NCBI GenBank assembly: GCA_020852965.1
Contig: JADYZV010000025.1
Coordinates: forward strand, 1 to 64,000
Length of the DNA stretch: 64,000 bases
From: Pirellulaceae bacterium
GTDB taxonomy: Bacteria > Planctomycetota > Planctomycetia > Pirellulales > Pirellulaceae
Reading direction: 5' to 3'
Part shown: positions 55,835-64,000 of the stretch, in pieces
Layout: each line of letters opens with the position of its first letter
Numbering within the stretch: the first letter of the stretch is position 1
Translations under genes and position numbers: made by a program
Notes under the pieces: model-generated
What the model saw: the letters and a program-made list of their open reading frames with translations, nothing else
Database searches by the model: none
Told to the model about the DNA's origin: nothing

Positions 55835-58258
55835 TTACAACATTTGGCACTTGCGACGCACGATCCATTCGGTGGTTAGCAAGGTGATGAACAGGGCAGC
55901 GACCCACCAAGAGTTCCAGATGGGTTGTGAGGGAAGCGCGCCCAAGCGAGTCGGCTTGCCGAGCGGAAGTTCATCGAACAGACGCTCGGCGTCGGCTTCC
56001 AAATAGAATCGACCGCGCGATTGTTCTGACAAGTATCGCAGCCCTTCCACGTTGACCCTCAACGTGGCTTGTTCGCCAGGGGGAGCGGTGATGGTGAACT
56101 CCTCACTCGGCGGGGCTTCCATGATAGGGCGAACCAACCTCGCACGATAAGTGCCCGGGGGCAGATCGCTGGCGAGTTGTTGATAGTCCTGCGAGGATGG
56201 GTCGACACGTGTTAGGTTCAGTATCCGATCACGACCACCGGTTCCCTCGATGGCCAATTCAACAACGGCATCGCTTGCGCCAAGTGCCTGAGCACCACCC
56301 AGCGTGACATGGAAGCGCACTGGCTGACCGACGTTTGCCTGCTTGGGTTCTACGAGCAATTCGACTGGCGCGGCGGTGCCACTCAGCTTGCCACGACTCA
56401 GCCAGCGTAACATCTGTCCCCAGTAGCGTTGATAGTACAAGTCTGAGCCGAGAAAGTTAATCCAACGATAGGTTTCATCGGTAGCTTGCAACGCCGTGCG
56501 CCCAGCTCCGGCAAATTGCGTGATCAGCAAAAGACTGTCATTTGCCGACGGTCGGTCGACGGCTTGCGCCAACAACTGTGCGCCCTCCTTGACGCGCTCC
56601 ACGCGCGTGAGACTGACAAAGCCGGGTAAGCGTTGCCATACGGCTAGCGACTGAGCGATCGATGGGGCCAATTGCATCGGCAGCGCGCTGCTTCCCAACG
56701 CGGTCGGTTGCCAGAACCATTGGCTGCCAACGGACTGTGCTGCGGCCACGGCGGGAGTGGAACTACGCTCGACAGGAAGCAGCTTGGCGAGTGGCCAACC
56801 TTCAAGACGCCTAGCGATGGAGCCTTGGCCGCTGACAAAGATGCAGCCAGCTCCATGCAGCGCGACAGCATCTACGATCGCTTGTTGCGAAGTCTGACTG
56901 ACCAACTGAGGGTCGAAATCGATCAACACAAAGGCATCGAACTGATGAATCTGTTCGGGCTGGCTGGGGATCAAGCGCAAGGCCGACTTGTCTTGGTCCA
57001 CAAACAGCGGATCGGCGTCCTGCAAAACTGTCAGCACTTCAAAACTTGCTGCTGCTGCGGAGCCAGGCTGCGTGGCACGCTCCAAAAAGTTCTTGAGAAA
57101 GCGAAACTCGTAGTTCGACGTGTCGCTGACCAACAGGACGCGAACCGTCTTGTCTTGAACGCGTACCGTTTCGTCAACAAAGTTATTGTCAAGCTCCTGT
57201 TCGCCGAGGATTGCCGTCGCTTCGACGCGGAGCGCCAATTCACCTGCCCTTTCGGGAACAAAGCTCAGTCTCGCCGTGACTTGACGCTGCTCTCCGGCGA
57301 TGGTGACGTGGGTTTCATCGAGTACTTTATTCGTAGTTTGATCGCGCAATACGATACGGGTTTGAGCGGAAGGCACATCACTGACAATGACTGAAACTTC
57401 AGCGGTAACTTGATCTCCCAAGTAGACGTCGCGATCGATCAACAGGTCAGCCAAGCGCAGATCGGGCAGCTCGGTTTGCCTTCCCACGGCGACAGCGACA
57501 ATGGGAATCGCGGCGCGACGGGCTGCCTTGGCCGCTTCACGGAGCGTCGTACCGGAGGTATTGATACCATCGCTGACCAAGATGACTGCCGCCGTTCCCT
57601 TACCCGCTTGACGTTGAATGAGACGCGTCAGCCCATCCCCCAGTCGGCTGCTCGTTCCATCGGCGGTGATCTGCCCCAGTGGCCAACCGTCGCTGCCCGT
57701 CGACGCGGAGATCTGATCGAGCGTTTCTGCAACAGTGAACCACTGCAATTGATACTGCCGCTTCAAGCGATCGCGTTCCCGACGGCCCAAAGAGTCGAAG
57801 AGCTCCATAGCGCGGTCCAGCCGCGTGCGCCCTTCGCTCGCCGATTCCGGCTCAACACTGAGCGAACCATCGCGAGTACTCATACTCGCCGAGCGATCGA
57901 GTACTACAATTAATTCGGGATGATCGCTTCGAAATCGCAACCAGCTCCAACCCGCCAACATCCACAATACCGACATCAACAATGCAAATCGAATGATTGC
58001 CAGAAAGCATCGCACTGGCTTACCGCTCCGCCCGCGCTCGGATAGATATAGCCACAAGGCCATACTCCCTAAGCCAAGTGCCAACAGCACGATGAGCCAC
58101 AGAGGGATTTTCCAAGCGACGTGCAAGATCGATTCGACTGTGCTATGCGCCTCGCTGGGGATCGCATTCGGCAGTGAAGCCGACGGAGTCGACGGTGAAA
58201 GCGGCAGCGAAGACGTAGGTGCTGCAGCGGCGTTGGCTACGAGAGGCGTTGGGTTCAT
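55835..58258 (-). CDS. Membrane VWA-domain protein of the MoxR operon
   Basis: 807 residues. Two N-terminal membrane helices (about 48-70 and 82-105) are followed by a von Willebrand A domain with ELIVVLDRSASMSTRDGSLS (MIDAS DxSxS) and VILVSDGINTSGTTL. The middle contains a class I glutamine-amidotransferase-like fold (VLLVSDTSNYEFRFLKNFL, FDAFVLIDFDPQLV), as in related VWA proteins, and there is a C-terminal Ig-like region and a final membrane helix (WWVAALFITLLTTEWIV). It overlaps the BatA-type gene by four bases (ATGA). It likely builds a membrane complex with the MoxR ATPase, the general role of this system. Confidence 0.8.
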   Translation of the reverse strand: MNPTPLVANAAAAPTSSLPLSPSTPSASLPNAIPSEAHSTVESILHVAWKIPLWLIVLLALGLGSMALWLYLSERGRSGKPVRCFLAIIRFALLMSVLWMLAGWSWLRFRSDHPELIVVLDRSASMSTRDGSLSVEPESASEGRTRLDRAMELFDSLGRRERDRLKRQYQLQWFTVAETLDQISASTGSDGWPLGQITADGTSSRLGDGLTRLIQRQAGKGTAAVILVSDGINTSGTTLREAAKAARRAAIPIVAVAVGRQTELPDLRLADLLIDRDVYLGDQVTAEVSVIVSDVPSAQTRIVLRDQTTNKVLDETHVTIAGEQRQVTARLSFVPERAGELALRVEATAILGEQELDNNFVDETVRVQDKTVRVLLVSDTSNYEFRFLKNFLERATQPGSAAAASFEVLTVLQDADPLFVDQDKSALRLIPSQPEQIHQFDAFVLIDFDPQLVSQTSQQAIVDAVALHGAGCIFVSGQGSIARRLEGWPLAKLLPVERSSTPAVAAAQSVGSQWFWQPTALGSSALPMQLAPSIAQSLAVWQRLPGFVSLTRVERVKEGAQLLAQAVDRPSANDSLLLITQFAGAGRTALQATDETYRWINFLGSDLYYQRYWGQMLRWLSRGKLSGTAAPVELLVEPKQANVGQPVRFHVTLGGAQALGASDAVVELAIEGTGGRDRILNLTRVDPSSQDYQQLASDLPPGTYRARLVRPIMEAPPSEEFTITAPPGEQATLRVNVEGLRYLSEQSRGRFYLEADAERLFDELPLGKPTRLGALPSQPIWNSWWVAALFITLLTTEWIVRRKCQML

Positions 58259-60468
58259 CCGCTACGCCTCCCCAGAGCCCAAGCCAACCACGATTCGGCT
58301 AGGAGCAGACTCCCCAAAGCCAGCAGCCAGCCGCGAGTGAGCCAGGGGCTGCTCTCGGCCACTTGCGATCGTGTCGGCGGTGTGTCTACAGCAAGCGGGA
58401 GGGTCGCAGTCGAATTTGGAAACTGAGCCACTTGTACCGACCTCAGTTCACTCTCCGAGCCATCGACGTTCACAATGTAGGGTTGCCGCCGGCTGTCATT
58501 GTCCAAACTGGCCCAATAGACACCACTTTGCTCTGTCTGACTAAAGGTCCATGGGACCGCTGCCCCCACACGAGGTTCTTCAATGGCAAGCTGACTCTCG
58601 CTGGCATCGGGCTTAGTAATGGTCACTGTGCGAGTTGCTCCGCTGGCAACCGAGTTGGCCGCTTGACTGGCAACTCGGCTGGCCAGCCTCTGGCCAACCA
58701 GTGGTTGGCCAGCCAACACGCTATGATTGTCCAGACTATGGTCCATGGCCGTTTGAACCAGGCGCTGCATCAACGGAACGAAGCTCGGCCAGGCCGCCAT
58801 GGCATTCCACGGGTGCGCTTCGCTCGAACCCGTTACCGGCGCCGAGAAAAGACTGGTCACTACGCCACCGCCCAAGCGATGACGACCAACCAGTGGGTCG
58901 CCCGTGTCGATCGCCAAGTCGACCTGCCAGTTGTCAGCCGCTGCCATTTTGGGCGCAAGCAGCTCAATTTCCCAATAGCGAAAGATCGGCGTGGTTAACA
59001 GCCCCGAGTCGGGAAAACCAACAAACGGTGCGACCAGTGGGCTGCGATACTCGAGCGGATCGATCCCCCAGCTCTGCTCGACCGAAGGTTCCAGCAGACG
59101 AAAGCCGAGCAGTTCACTCGCTAGTGGCTGATCGTTCCAGTTGGCCGCTACCGTGCGCGGGCCCCACAGGCAGATCAACGCGCCTCCTTGGCGTACGAAG
59201 TGATCGAGTCGTTCGAGCTGCAGGCTGTCGATTCGTTCCAAGTCGCACAGCACGATGACTTGCCACTCCGTCAGGTCCAATGTGGAAAGCTCCACGGCTA
59301 AGACAGTCGATCTCGCGCGAGTCGTTTCGCTTGCACCCTCGGGGCGTAAACCGAGCTGCAAAACACGAGCGTCACCGGCTTGCTGTTCGACAAACAGTAC
59401 ATCGTAGTCCGCCCGCACCTCGATCACTTGGTAGCGACGGTTGTCCACCGCTAATCGATCGTTGGGTATGGAAGCAGACAACACGCTCAGCCCCAATGCC
59501 GTTGGCACCACGCTGAAGTGAAGCGTCTGCGCGGATTGCGCTGGGATGTCGACGCGCTGCGATGCCAACGTATGGTCTTCGATGCCAAGCTGCACCGGCA
59601 ACTCGCTGACACTCGAATCGCTATAGTTGGCGACGGTGACATCGACCTCAACGGGCTGCCCTGCAAGCGTTCGACTGCTGGCAGGTCGCACCGCCGTCAC
59701 GGCCAAGTTATTGGCCTCCCCATCGGCCATCGATTCAAATTCGATCGGATACTTTTCTCCCAACTGCCGTAGGCGTTTGGCTTCGGGGCCGCGCACGGCC
59801 GTTTGCCAATGGTCAGCACCGAAGTCGCTGAGGATCACCACGCGAACGCGCGCCGGATGAGCTGGGTCTTGCTGCGCTCGCAGCGCAATTTCCCCAATCA
59901 GTTGCAAACCGCCGCCAACGTTACAGCCCGCATCGTTGAACGATAATCGCTCGACTTCGGCCATTACCGCAGCGTGATCGAACGAAGGAGCTGCTACGAC
60001 TGCGCGAGGCGGTTGTCCGAGTGAAATGAGCGCGATAGGATCCCCTGGGTTCGCCGCGTCAATGATTTCCACAGCGCGACGCTGAGCAGCTTGCAAGCGG
60101 GTCTCATTGTCGACGCGGTAGCCCATGGAATAGGAAACGTCGATGGCCAAGATCCAGCTCGTCGGTGGCTCTGCGGCGTCACTCCCCAAGCCGCCATCCT
60201 CACTGAGCCAAAACGGTCGCGACAAAGCTAGGGCAAGCACTATCAGCACCAGCGTCCGGACGATCAGTAACAAGAGCTGCTCGAAGTGAACTCGCCTCGA
60301 TTCGCGCTCGATGACTTGTAGAAGCAGCTTCATCGCCCCCCAGCGAACCACGGTTTGACGGCGGCGATAAAGATAGTGCAACAGGATCGGGATCGCCGCC
60401 GCCAAACCCCAGAGCAACATCCAGCCGCTGGCAAATCCAGCCACGGCAATCGGTAAACCGCTCAACAT
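58255..60468 (-). CDS. BatA/VWA membrane protein
   Basis: 737 residues. An N-terminal BatA-type helical hairpin (LLWGLAAAIPILLHYLYRRR, VRTLVLIVLALALSRPFW) precedes a VWA domain with SWILAIDVSYSMGYRVDNET (DxSxS) and RVVILSDFGADHWQTAV. A GATase1-like region and a C-terminal membrane helix (LLALGSLLLAESWLAWALG) follow. BatA-type proteins work with MoxR and DUF58 partners in membrane-associated complexes. The ATG at 60468 directly follows the TAG of the DUF58 gene, with GAGAGG about eight bases upstream. The stop overlaps the next gene. Confidence 0.82.
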   Translation of the reverse strand: MLSGLPIAVAGFASGWMLLWGLAAAIPILLHYLYRRRQTVVRWGAMKLLLQVIERESRRVHFEQLLLLIVRTLVLIVLALALSRPFWLSEDGGLGSDAAEPPTSWILAIDVSYSMGYRVDNETRLQAAQRRAVEIIDAANPGDPIALISLGQPPRAVVAAPSFDHAAVMAEVERLSFNDAGCNVGGGLQLIGEIALRAQQDPAHPARVRVVILSDFGADHWQTAVRGPEAKRLRQLGEKYPIEFESMADGEANNLAVTAVRPASSRTLAGQPVEVDVTVANYSDSSVSELPVQLGIEDHTLASQRVDIPAQSAQTLHFSVVPTALGLSVLSASIPNDRLAVDNRRYQVIEVRADYDVLFVEQQAGDARVLQLGLRPEGASETTRARSTVLAVELSTLDLTEWQVIVLCDLERIDSLQLERLDHFVRQGGALICLWGPRTVAANWNDQPLASELLGFRLLEPSVEQSWGIDPLEYRSPLVAPFVGFPDSGLLTTPIFRYWEIELLAPKMAAADNWQVDLAIDTGDPLVGRHRLGGGVVTSLFSAPVTGSSEAHPWNAMAAWPSFVPLMQRLVQTAMDHSLDNHSVLAGQPLVGQRLASRVASQAANSVASGATRTVTITKPDASESQLAIEEPRVGAAVPWTFSQTEQSGVYWASLDNDSRRQPYIVNVDGSESELRSVQVAQFPNSTATLPLAVDTPPTRSQVAESSPWLTRGWLLALGSLLLAESWLAWALGRRSG

Positions 60469-61380
60469 CTAATAGCCTCTCATCCAATGCGAGGCAGAGG
60501 AGCGGGCCGCGAGCAAGCGGGGGAGCGAAGCGGCTAGCGATTCGTCCGTCAACACACGAAAATAGTCGATGTCGATCTGGCGACAGCCCACCTCCAATTG
60601 TCGACAAAAGCCGGCCATCGCTTGGCGATAGGCCGCTGCGATCAGCCGCGGGTCGGTGACCAGGTGCGGCAAGTCCTCGAGCCCCTCGAAGCGAGACATC
60701 GTATCGAACGGGAAATCGACTTCGTCGCGATCGAGTACATGAATCAGCATAACATCATGCCCCGACAATCGGAGTAGTCGCAACGATTTCAGCACTGCGT
60801 CGCCGTCATCGAGCAAGTCGCTGATCAAGACCACCAAGCCATGCCGAGACAATCGCTGGGCGGCCTGTTCGAGTACGCTCGGAAGATCGGTCTTGCGATG
60901 ATTGACCGCCCGCTCCATGAGACTGACCATATCTTCGAATTGTACCGGGCTGCCGCTGGGTGGGAGCCAATCGTCGATCGCATCGGAAAAAGTCATCAAG
61001 GCCACAAAATCGCGTTGCTCGATCACCAGGTAGGCCAAGCTGAATGCGATCAACTGAGCGTACTGGAGTTTACTCAAGCCGCGATCGCCGTACAGCATGC
61101 TTTCGCTATGATCGACCAGTAGATAGCAGGTCAAACTGGTTTCGTCTTCGTACTGTTTGAGATAGTGCTTATCGCTGCGCGCGTAGACTTTCCAATCGAC
61201 TTGACGCAGATCGTCGCCGGGTGCGTACTCTCGATGCTGAGCGAATTCAATGGAATGTCCGCGCAGCGGGCTTCGATGTAAGCCCGAAACAAGCCCTTCG
61301 ACCAGGGTGCGGGCGCGGAGCCCCAGTGGTCCAATGCGCGCGAGCGTCTCAGGATCGAAGTACTTTTGCGATTTGTTCAC
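60469..61380 (-). CDS. DUF58 family protein
   Basis: 303 residues with the DUF58 landmarks: HRSPLRGHSIEFAQHREYAP, GDDLRQVDWKVYARSDKHY and a VWA-like VDHSESMLYGDRGLSKLQYA then LVVLISDLLDDGD. It lies directly downstream of, and overlaps by 32 bases, the MoxR gene. DUF58 proteins are thought to be substrates or adaptors of MoxR AAA+ ATPases. The GTG at 61380 (MNKSQKYFD) gives the conventional start. Confidence 0.9.
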   Translation of the reverse strand: MNKSQKYFDPETLARIGPLGLRARTLVEGLVSGLHRSPLRGHSIEFAQHREYAPGDDLRQVDWKVYARSDKHYLKQYEDETSLTCYLLVDHSESMLYGDRGLSKLQYAQLIAFSLAYLVIEQRDFVALMTFSDAIDDWLPPSGSPVQFEDMVSLMERAVNHRKTDLPSVLEQAAQRLSRHGLVVLISDLLDDGDAVLKSLRLLRLSGHDVMLIHVLDRDEVDFPFDTMSRFEGLEDLPHLVTDPRLIAAAYRQAMAGFCRQLEVGCRQIDIDYFRVLTDESLAASLPRLLAARSSASHWMRGY

Positions 61381-62422
61381 GCGAATGGCTGTCTTGGAGG
61401 GTGCTATCGACGTTATGAATAATCTCTTGGATGATCTGCTCGACCGTGGTCCCTTCCGCTTCGGCTTGAAAATTGAGCTTCATGCGATGCCGCAGAACGG
61501 GGGGAGCCACTGCCGCGATGTCCTCGCGGCGCACGACGGGGCTGCCGTGCAGGGCGGCGCGCGCCTTGGCCCCCAGCACCATGTACTGGCTGGCTCGCGG
61601 ACCGGCCCCCCAACGCACACAGCGCCGTACACGCTCACTGGACTGCGCATCGGCCGGTCGCGTCAATCTCGCAATTTGCGTGGCCACCAAGGCCATAGCC
61701 GGAGTAATGGCGATTCGCCGCACGACGTGGGCCAGTTCAAGTAGGCTTTCGCCAGAGATCTGCGTTTCCAATACCGCCTGCTCGTCGCTCGTGGTGCGCA
61801 ACACGACCTCGAGCTCGTCGGCCTGACTGGGATAGTCGACCAGCACATTGAACATGAAGCGATCGAGTTGCGCTTCGGGGAGTGGATAGGTCCCTTCTTG
61901 ATCGATCGGATTCTGTGTGGCCAATACAAAAAAAGGAGTGGGTAGACTATGCCGACGTCCACCGGCCGTGACCTGCTTTTCCTGCATGGCTTCGAGCAGA
62001 GCGGCTTGGGTCTTGGGAGGAGTACGATTAATTTCGTCGGCCAAAACGACGTTGGCAAAAATCGGTCCGGGGATAAAACGGAATTCGCGTTGCCCGCTGC
62101 TGCGATCCTCTTGGAGGACTTCGGTCCCCGTGATGTCAGCAGGCATCAAGTCTGGGGTAAACTGAATGCGTTGAAAGTCGAGTGCGATCGATTTGGCCAA
62201 ACTCGATATCATCAGTGTTTTGGCCAACCCCGGCACGCCGACCAGCAAACAGTGACCGCCCGCTAAGAGTGCAATCAGCAGTTGCTCGATGACATCCTCT
62301 TGGCCTACGATAATTTTGGCCAGCTCGACGCGAATGGACTGCAAACTTTCGCTCAGCCTGCGCAGCGCCGCCTCGTCATCTCCGGCCACTGCCGCCTGCT
62401 GATGGTTCTGTCCGTTGCCCAC
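61349..62422 (-). CDS. MoxR family AAA+ ATPase
   Basis: About 357 residues. Walker A is [20 protein letters not shown] and Walker [51 protein letters not shown] and [20 protein letters not shown] are further MoxR signatures. The ATPase is a chaperone that assembles or remodels protein complexes such as metalloenzymes. The start is placed at the GTG at 62422; a frame to 62515 begins inside the perfect 29-bp palindrome and translates it as repeat sequence, so it is not used. It leads the operon MoxR-DUF58-BatA-VWA on the minus strand. Confidence 0.88.
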   Translation of the reverse strand: MGNGQNHQQAAVAGDDEAALRRLSESLQSIRVELAKIIVGQEDVIEQLLIALLAGGHCLLVGVPGLAKTLMISSLAKSIALDFQRIQFTPDLMPADITGTEVLQEDRSSGQREFRFIPGPIFANVVLADEINRTPPKTQAALLEAMQEKQVTAGGRRHSLPTPFFVLATQNPIDQEGTYPLPEAQLDRFMFNVLVDYPSQADELEVVLRTTSDEQAVLETQISGESLLELAHVVRRIAITPAMALVATQIARLTRPADAQSSERVRRCVRWGAGPRASQYMVLGAKARAALHGSPVVRREDIAAVAPPVLRHRMKLNFQAEAEGTTVEQIIQEIIHNVDSTLQDSHSREQIAKVLRS

Positions 62423-62456
62423 GTTATCCCCAACTCCAAAGTGATTTATACTAGGT

Positions 62457-62543
62457 GCTGGGGTAAAGGGGTCCGGAGTCAATTGCCGCCAGCGGCCCTT
62501 TCGGGTGCTCTGCACAATTGACTCCGGACCCCTTTACCCCAGC
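62457..62543. repeat. Perfect 29-bp inverted repeat with 29-bp spacer
   Basis: Positions 62457-62485 (containing AAAGGGGTCCGGAGTCAATT) are exactly complementary to 62515-62543, with a 29-bp central spacer. It sits between the divergent MoxR operon and the LpxH-like gene. Perfect arms suggest a recent or functionally constrained element, such as a REP-type repeat. Confidence 0.85.
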
Positions 62544-62667
62544 CACAGCATTATTATATCGAGATTGGCGGAGCGAATAGGTCCAGCCACATGTTTCCTC
62601 GCACAATCCGCGTCTTCCCAGAGGGCGGTCCGATCCGAAAACCACTCCTACACGATCCAGCAGCCGC

Positions 62668-63432
62668 ATGAATGTCGAACCTACTGAAACGATTGCCGCG
62701 GCGAGCGGAGGGGTCTTCGTTTCCGATTTACACCTGTTCAGCCCTCGCAGCGATGCGGCTTACGTTCCCGCCAAGTTGGCGGAAACGAAATCTGAGGATC
62801 GTTGTATCGTGCTGGGGGGCGATATCTTTGATTTTCGCTGGAGTGTTCAAGGCAGCCACGAACGAACGCTGGCTGCCGCCGTACATTGGTTGGAAGAACT
62901 GCTGGAGCGCACCGAACAAGCCCATATTCGCTTCATTCCTGGCAACCACGATTGTCACCCCGAATTCCTGCATTTGCTTACTCAGTTGGCCCAGCGCGAG
63001 CCGCGTTTCGATTGGCACGAACACCATTTCCAGCTCGGCGATACCCTGTTCCTGCATGGTGATATTCTTGACGCCCATGGTAATCTAAACAGCTACCGCG
63101 CGAAGTTTCATCATGAGCACCCCCAAACCGGTCTCAAACATAAACTCTACGATGGCGTGGTCGCGCTGCGTTTGCACAAACTAGTGCCACTGGTGCGTCA
63201 CCGCCCCGAACTAACCTGTCGTCGCTTGCTCGGCTTGGTTGGAACTCTGCCAGCCGCCTCGGAGATACCGGTCCAACGTATCTTCTTTGGACACACACAC
63301 GCCCCCGTTTTGGGCCATGAATCGCAAGGAATTCGTTTTTACAACCCGGGTGCTGCCTTAAAGCACATGCTTTCTCGGCCTCAATACTTCGAGTTCGATC
63401 AACCTATCGCACTCGAAAAGCGAAGGACCTAG
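62668..63432 (+). CDS. UDP-2,3-diacylglucosamine pyrophosphatase-like metallophosphoesterase (LpxH-like)
   Basis: 254 residues with the full metallophosphoesterase set: GVFVSDLHLFSPRSD, CIVLGGDIFDFRW, FIPGNHDCHPEFLH, LFLHGDILDAH and IFFGHTHAPVLGHE. Together with the LpxH-like helical insertion (KFHHEHPQTGLKHKLY) this suggests UDP-2,3-diacylglucosamine hydrolysis in lipid A synthesis, although substrate assignment within the family is often uncertain. The start at 62668 gives MNVEPTE followed by the first strand. It lies on the plus strand, divergent from the MoxR operon. Confidence 0.8.
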   Translation: MNVEPTETIAAASGGVFVSDLHLFSPRSDAAYVPAKLAETKSEDRCIVLGGDIFDFRWSVQGSHERTLAAAVHWLEELLERTEQAHIRFIPGNHDCHPEFLHLLTQLAQREPRFDWHEHHFQLGDTLFLHGDILDAHGNLNSYRAKFHHEHPQTGLKHKLYDGVVALRLHKLVPLVRHRPELTCRRLLGLVGTLPAASEIPVQRIFFGHTHAPVLGHESQGIRFYNPGAALKHMLSRPQYFEFDQPIALEKRRT

Positions 63433-63609
63433 ACGCGGCCTAGGATCTACACATCGCCGCCAATTGCTCTTGATAGCAACCGTTCCAATCGGGTATGAAG
63501 CATAGCGCAGGCCATAAACGAGCGCAGCCCTGTTACGGCCTCCGCGCGCGATATCATCAATTCTATTCGACTCCTACGTCGAGCGTAGGACGCAACCCGT
63601 AGACCTACC

Positions 63610-64000
63610 ATGCCACGTATTCTCGTATCCGCTTCATTTCCCGAATCCGAGCTGGCGCGCCAGACCCCTGACAGCAGCGGTCTGTGGGAGGATTTCGAAT
63701 TCATCTTCTCCCCCACGTCAGAGCCCGTGGATGGCTGGGTCGTATACGACGATCTCAGGCAACCTCTGGAGCAATTGTGCCCCCCAGAGAACACGCTGCT
63801 GCTAACCGGTGAGCCTGCCAGCGTGCGGCGCTATCGCAACCGCTTCACCAGTCAATTTGCGCAAGTCTGGACCGCGCAGAGCCAAATCAAACACCCGTAC
63901 GTCACCTATCGCAATGAAGGGCAACCCTGGCACTACGCCATGTGCAGCAGTCAGGCGCATGGGGCAGCACTGGGCTACGATGAGCTGCGTGAACTAGCCC
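63610..64000 (+). CDS. Family 10 (fucosyltransferase-like) glycosyltransferase, truncated by the window
   Basis: An open frame from ATG at 63610 to the end of the window (130 codons) that has no stop. It reads MPRILVSASFPESELARQTP, then DGWVVYDDLRQPLEQLCPPE, LLLTGEPASVRRYR and QVWTAQSQIKHPYVTYRNEG. The GEP...RY segment and the later strand order fit the N-terminal domain of GT10-type glycosyltransferases, but without the C-terminal donor-binding region the assignment is moderate. It follows the LpxH-like gene by 178 bp. Confidence 0.65.
   Translation, partial: MPRILVSASFPESELARQTPDSSGLWEDFEFIFSPTSEPVDGWVVYDDLRQPLEQLCPPENTLLLTGEPASVRRYRNRFTSQFAQVWTAQSQIKHPYVTYRNEGQPWHYAMCSSQAHGAALGYDELRELA

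Noticed and set aside
62423-62515. N-terminal extension of the MoxR protein
   Set aside because: It starts inside the perfect palindrome and encodes repeat sequence rather than MoxR family residues.

Overview
The window looks like chromosomal DNA of a planctomycete, most likely of the Pirellulaceae/Pirellulales. The evidence is the protein repertoire: a PSCyt1/DUF1549/DUF1553 protein with a DUF1501 partner, a DUF1080 protein, an S46 dipeptidyl peptidase, an MJ0042-type zinc-ribbon serine/threonine kinase, an N,N-dimethylformamidase-like Tat protein, and small membrane proteins that begin with an NPYAxP-type motif. Genus-level assignment is not possible from this sequence alone. No rRNA, tRNA, CRISPR array, IS transposase or phage module was seen.

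Layout. 1-3035: a DUF368 (PopT-type) lipid-carrier translocase, a 43-bp tandem repeat array, a probable structured RNA on the minus strand ending in an intrinsic terminator, a family 2 glycosyltransferase and a MITE-like element. 3068-6720 (minus): a YyaL-type thioredoxin-fold protein coupled to a thioesterase-crotonase fusion, then a small membrane protein. 7063-11844: an S46 peptidase, a rhomboid lacking the catalytic serine, and a secreted unknown. 11845-12359: a gene-free stretch with tiny ORFs and a strong terminator. 12360-23222 (plus): the PSCyt1-DUF1501 pair, a TIGR03960-like radical SAM protein, a Kef-type antiporter, and a membrane protein coupled to a Tes-like radical SAM enzyme. 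23309-35335 (minus): a DUF4175-like coiled-coil giant with a Q-rich partner, a sugar isomerase, a kinase, a penicillin acylase and an NHL propeller. 35780-51933 (mostly plus): a DUF1080 protein, an acyl-CoA ligase-thiolase-thioesterase cluster, a VapBC-like pair, a secreted thioredoxin-domain protein, an HNH pair, a FadB-like enzyme, a desaturase and a XylR-like regulator. 52102-62422 (minus): a glycosidase, the dimethylformamidase-like protein, and a MoxR-DUF58-BatA-VWA operon. 62668-64000 (plus): an LpxH-like hydrolase and the start of a GT10-like gene.

Functional themes are acyl-CoA/fatty acid handling (ligase, thiolase, two hotdog thioesterases, crotonases, FadB, desaturase), envelope lipid biology (PopT, LpxH, Tes-like enzyme, glycosyltransferases), secreted polymer degradation, and the MoxR/VWA system. 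A recurring feature is dispersed palindromic repeats of several families between genes. One family also lies in frame inside the PSCyt1-type gene, and others extend the upstream ends of reading frames, so several starts were moved downstream of the longest possible ORF.
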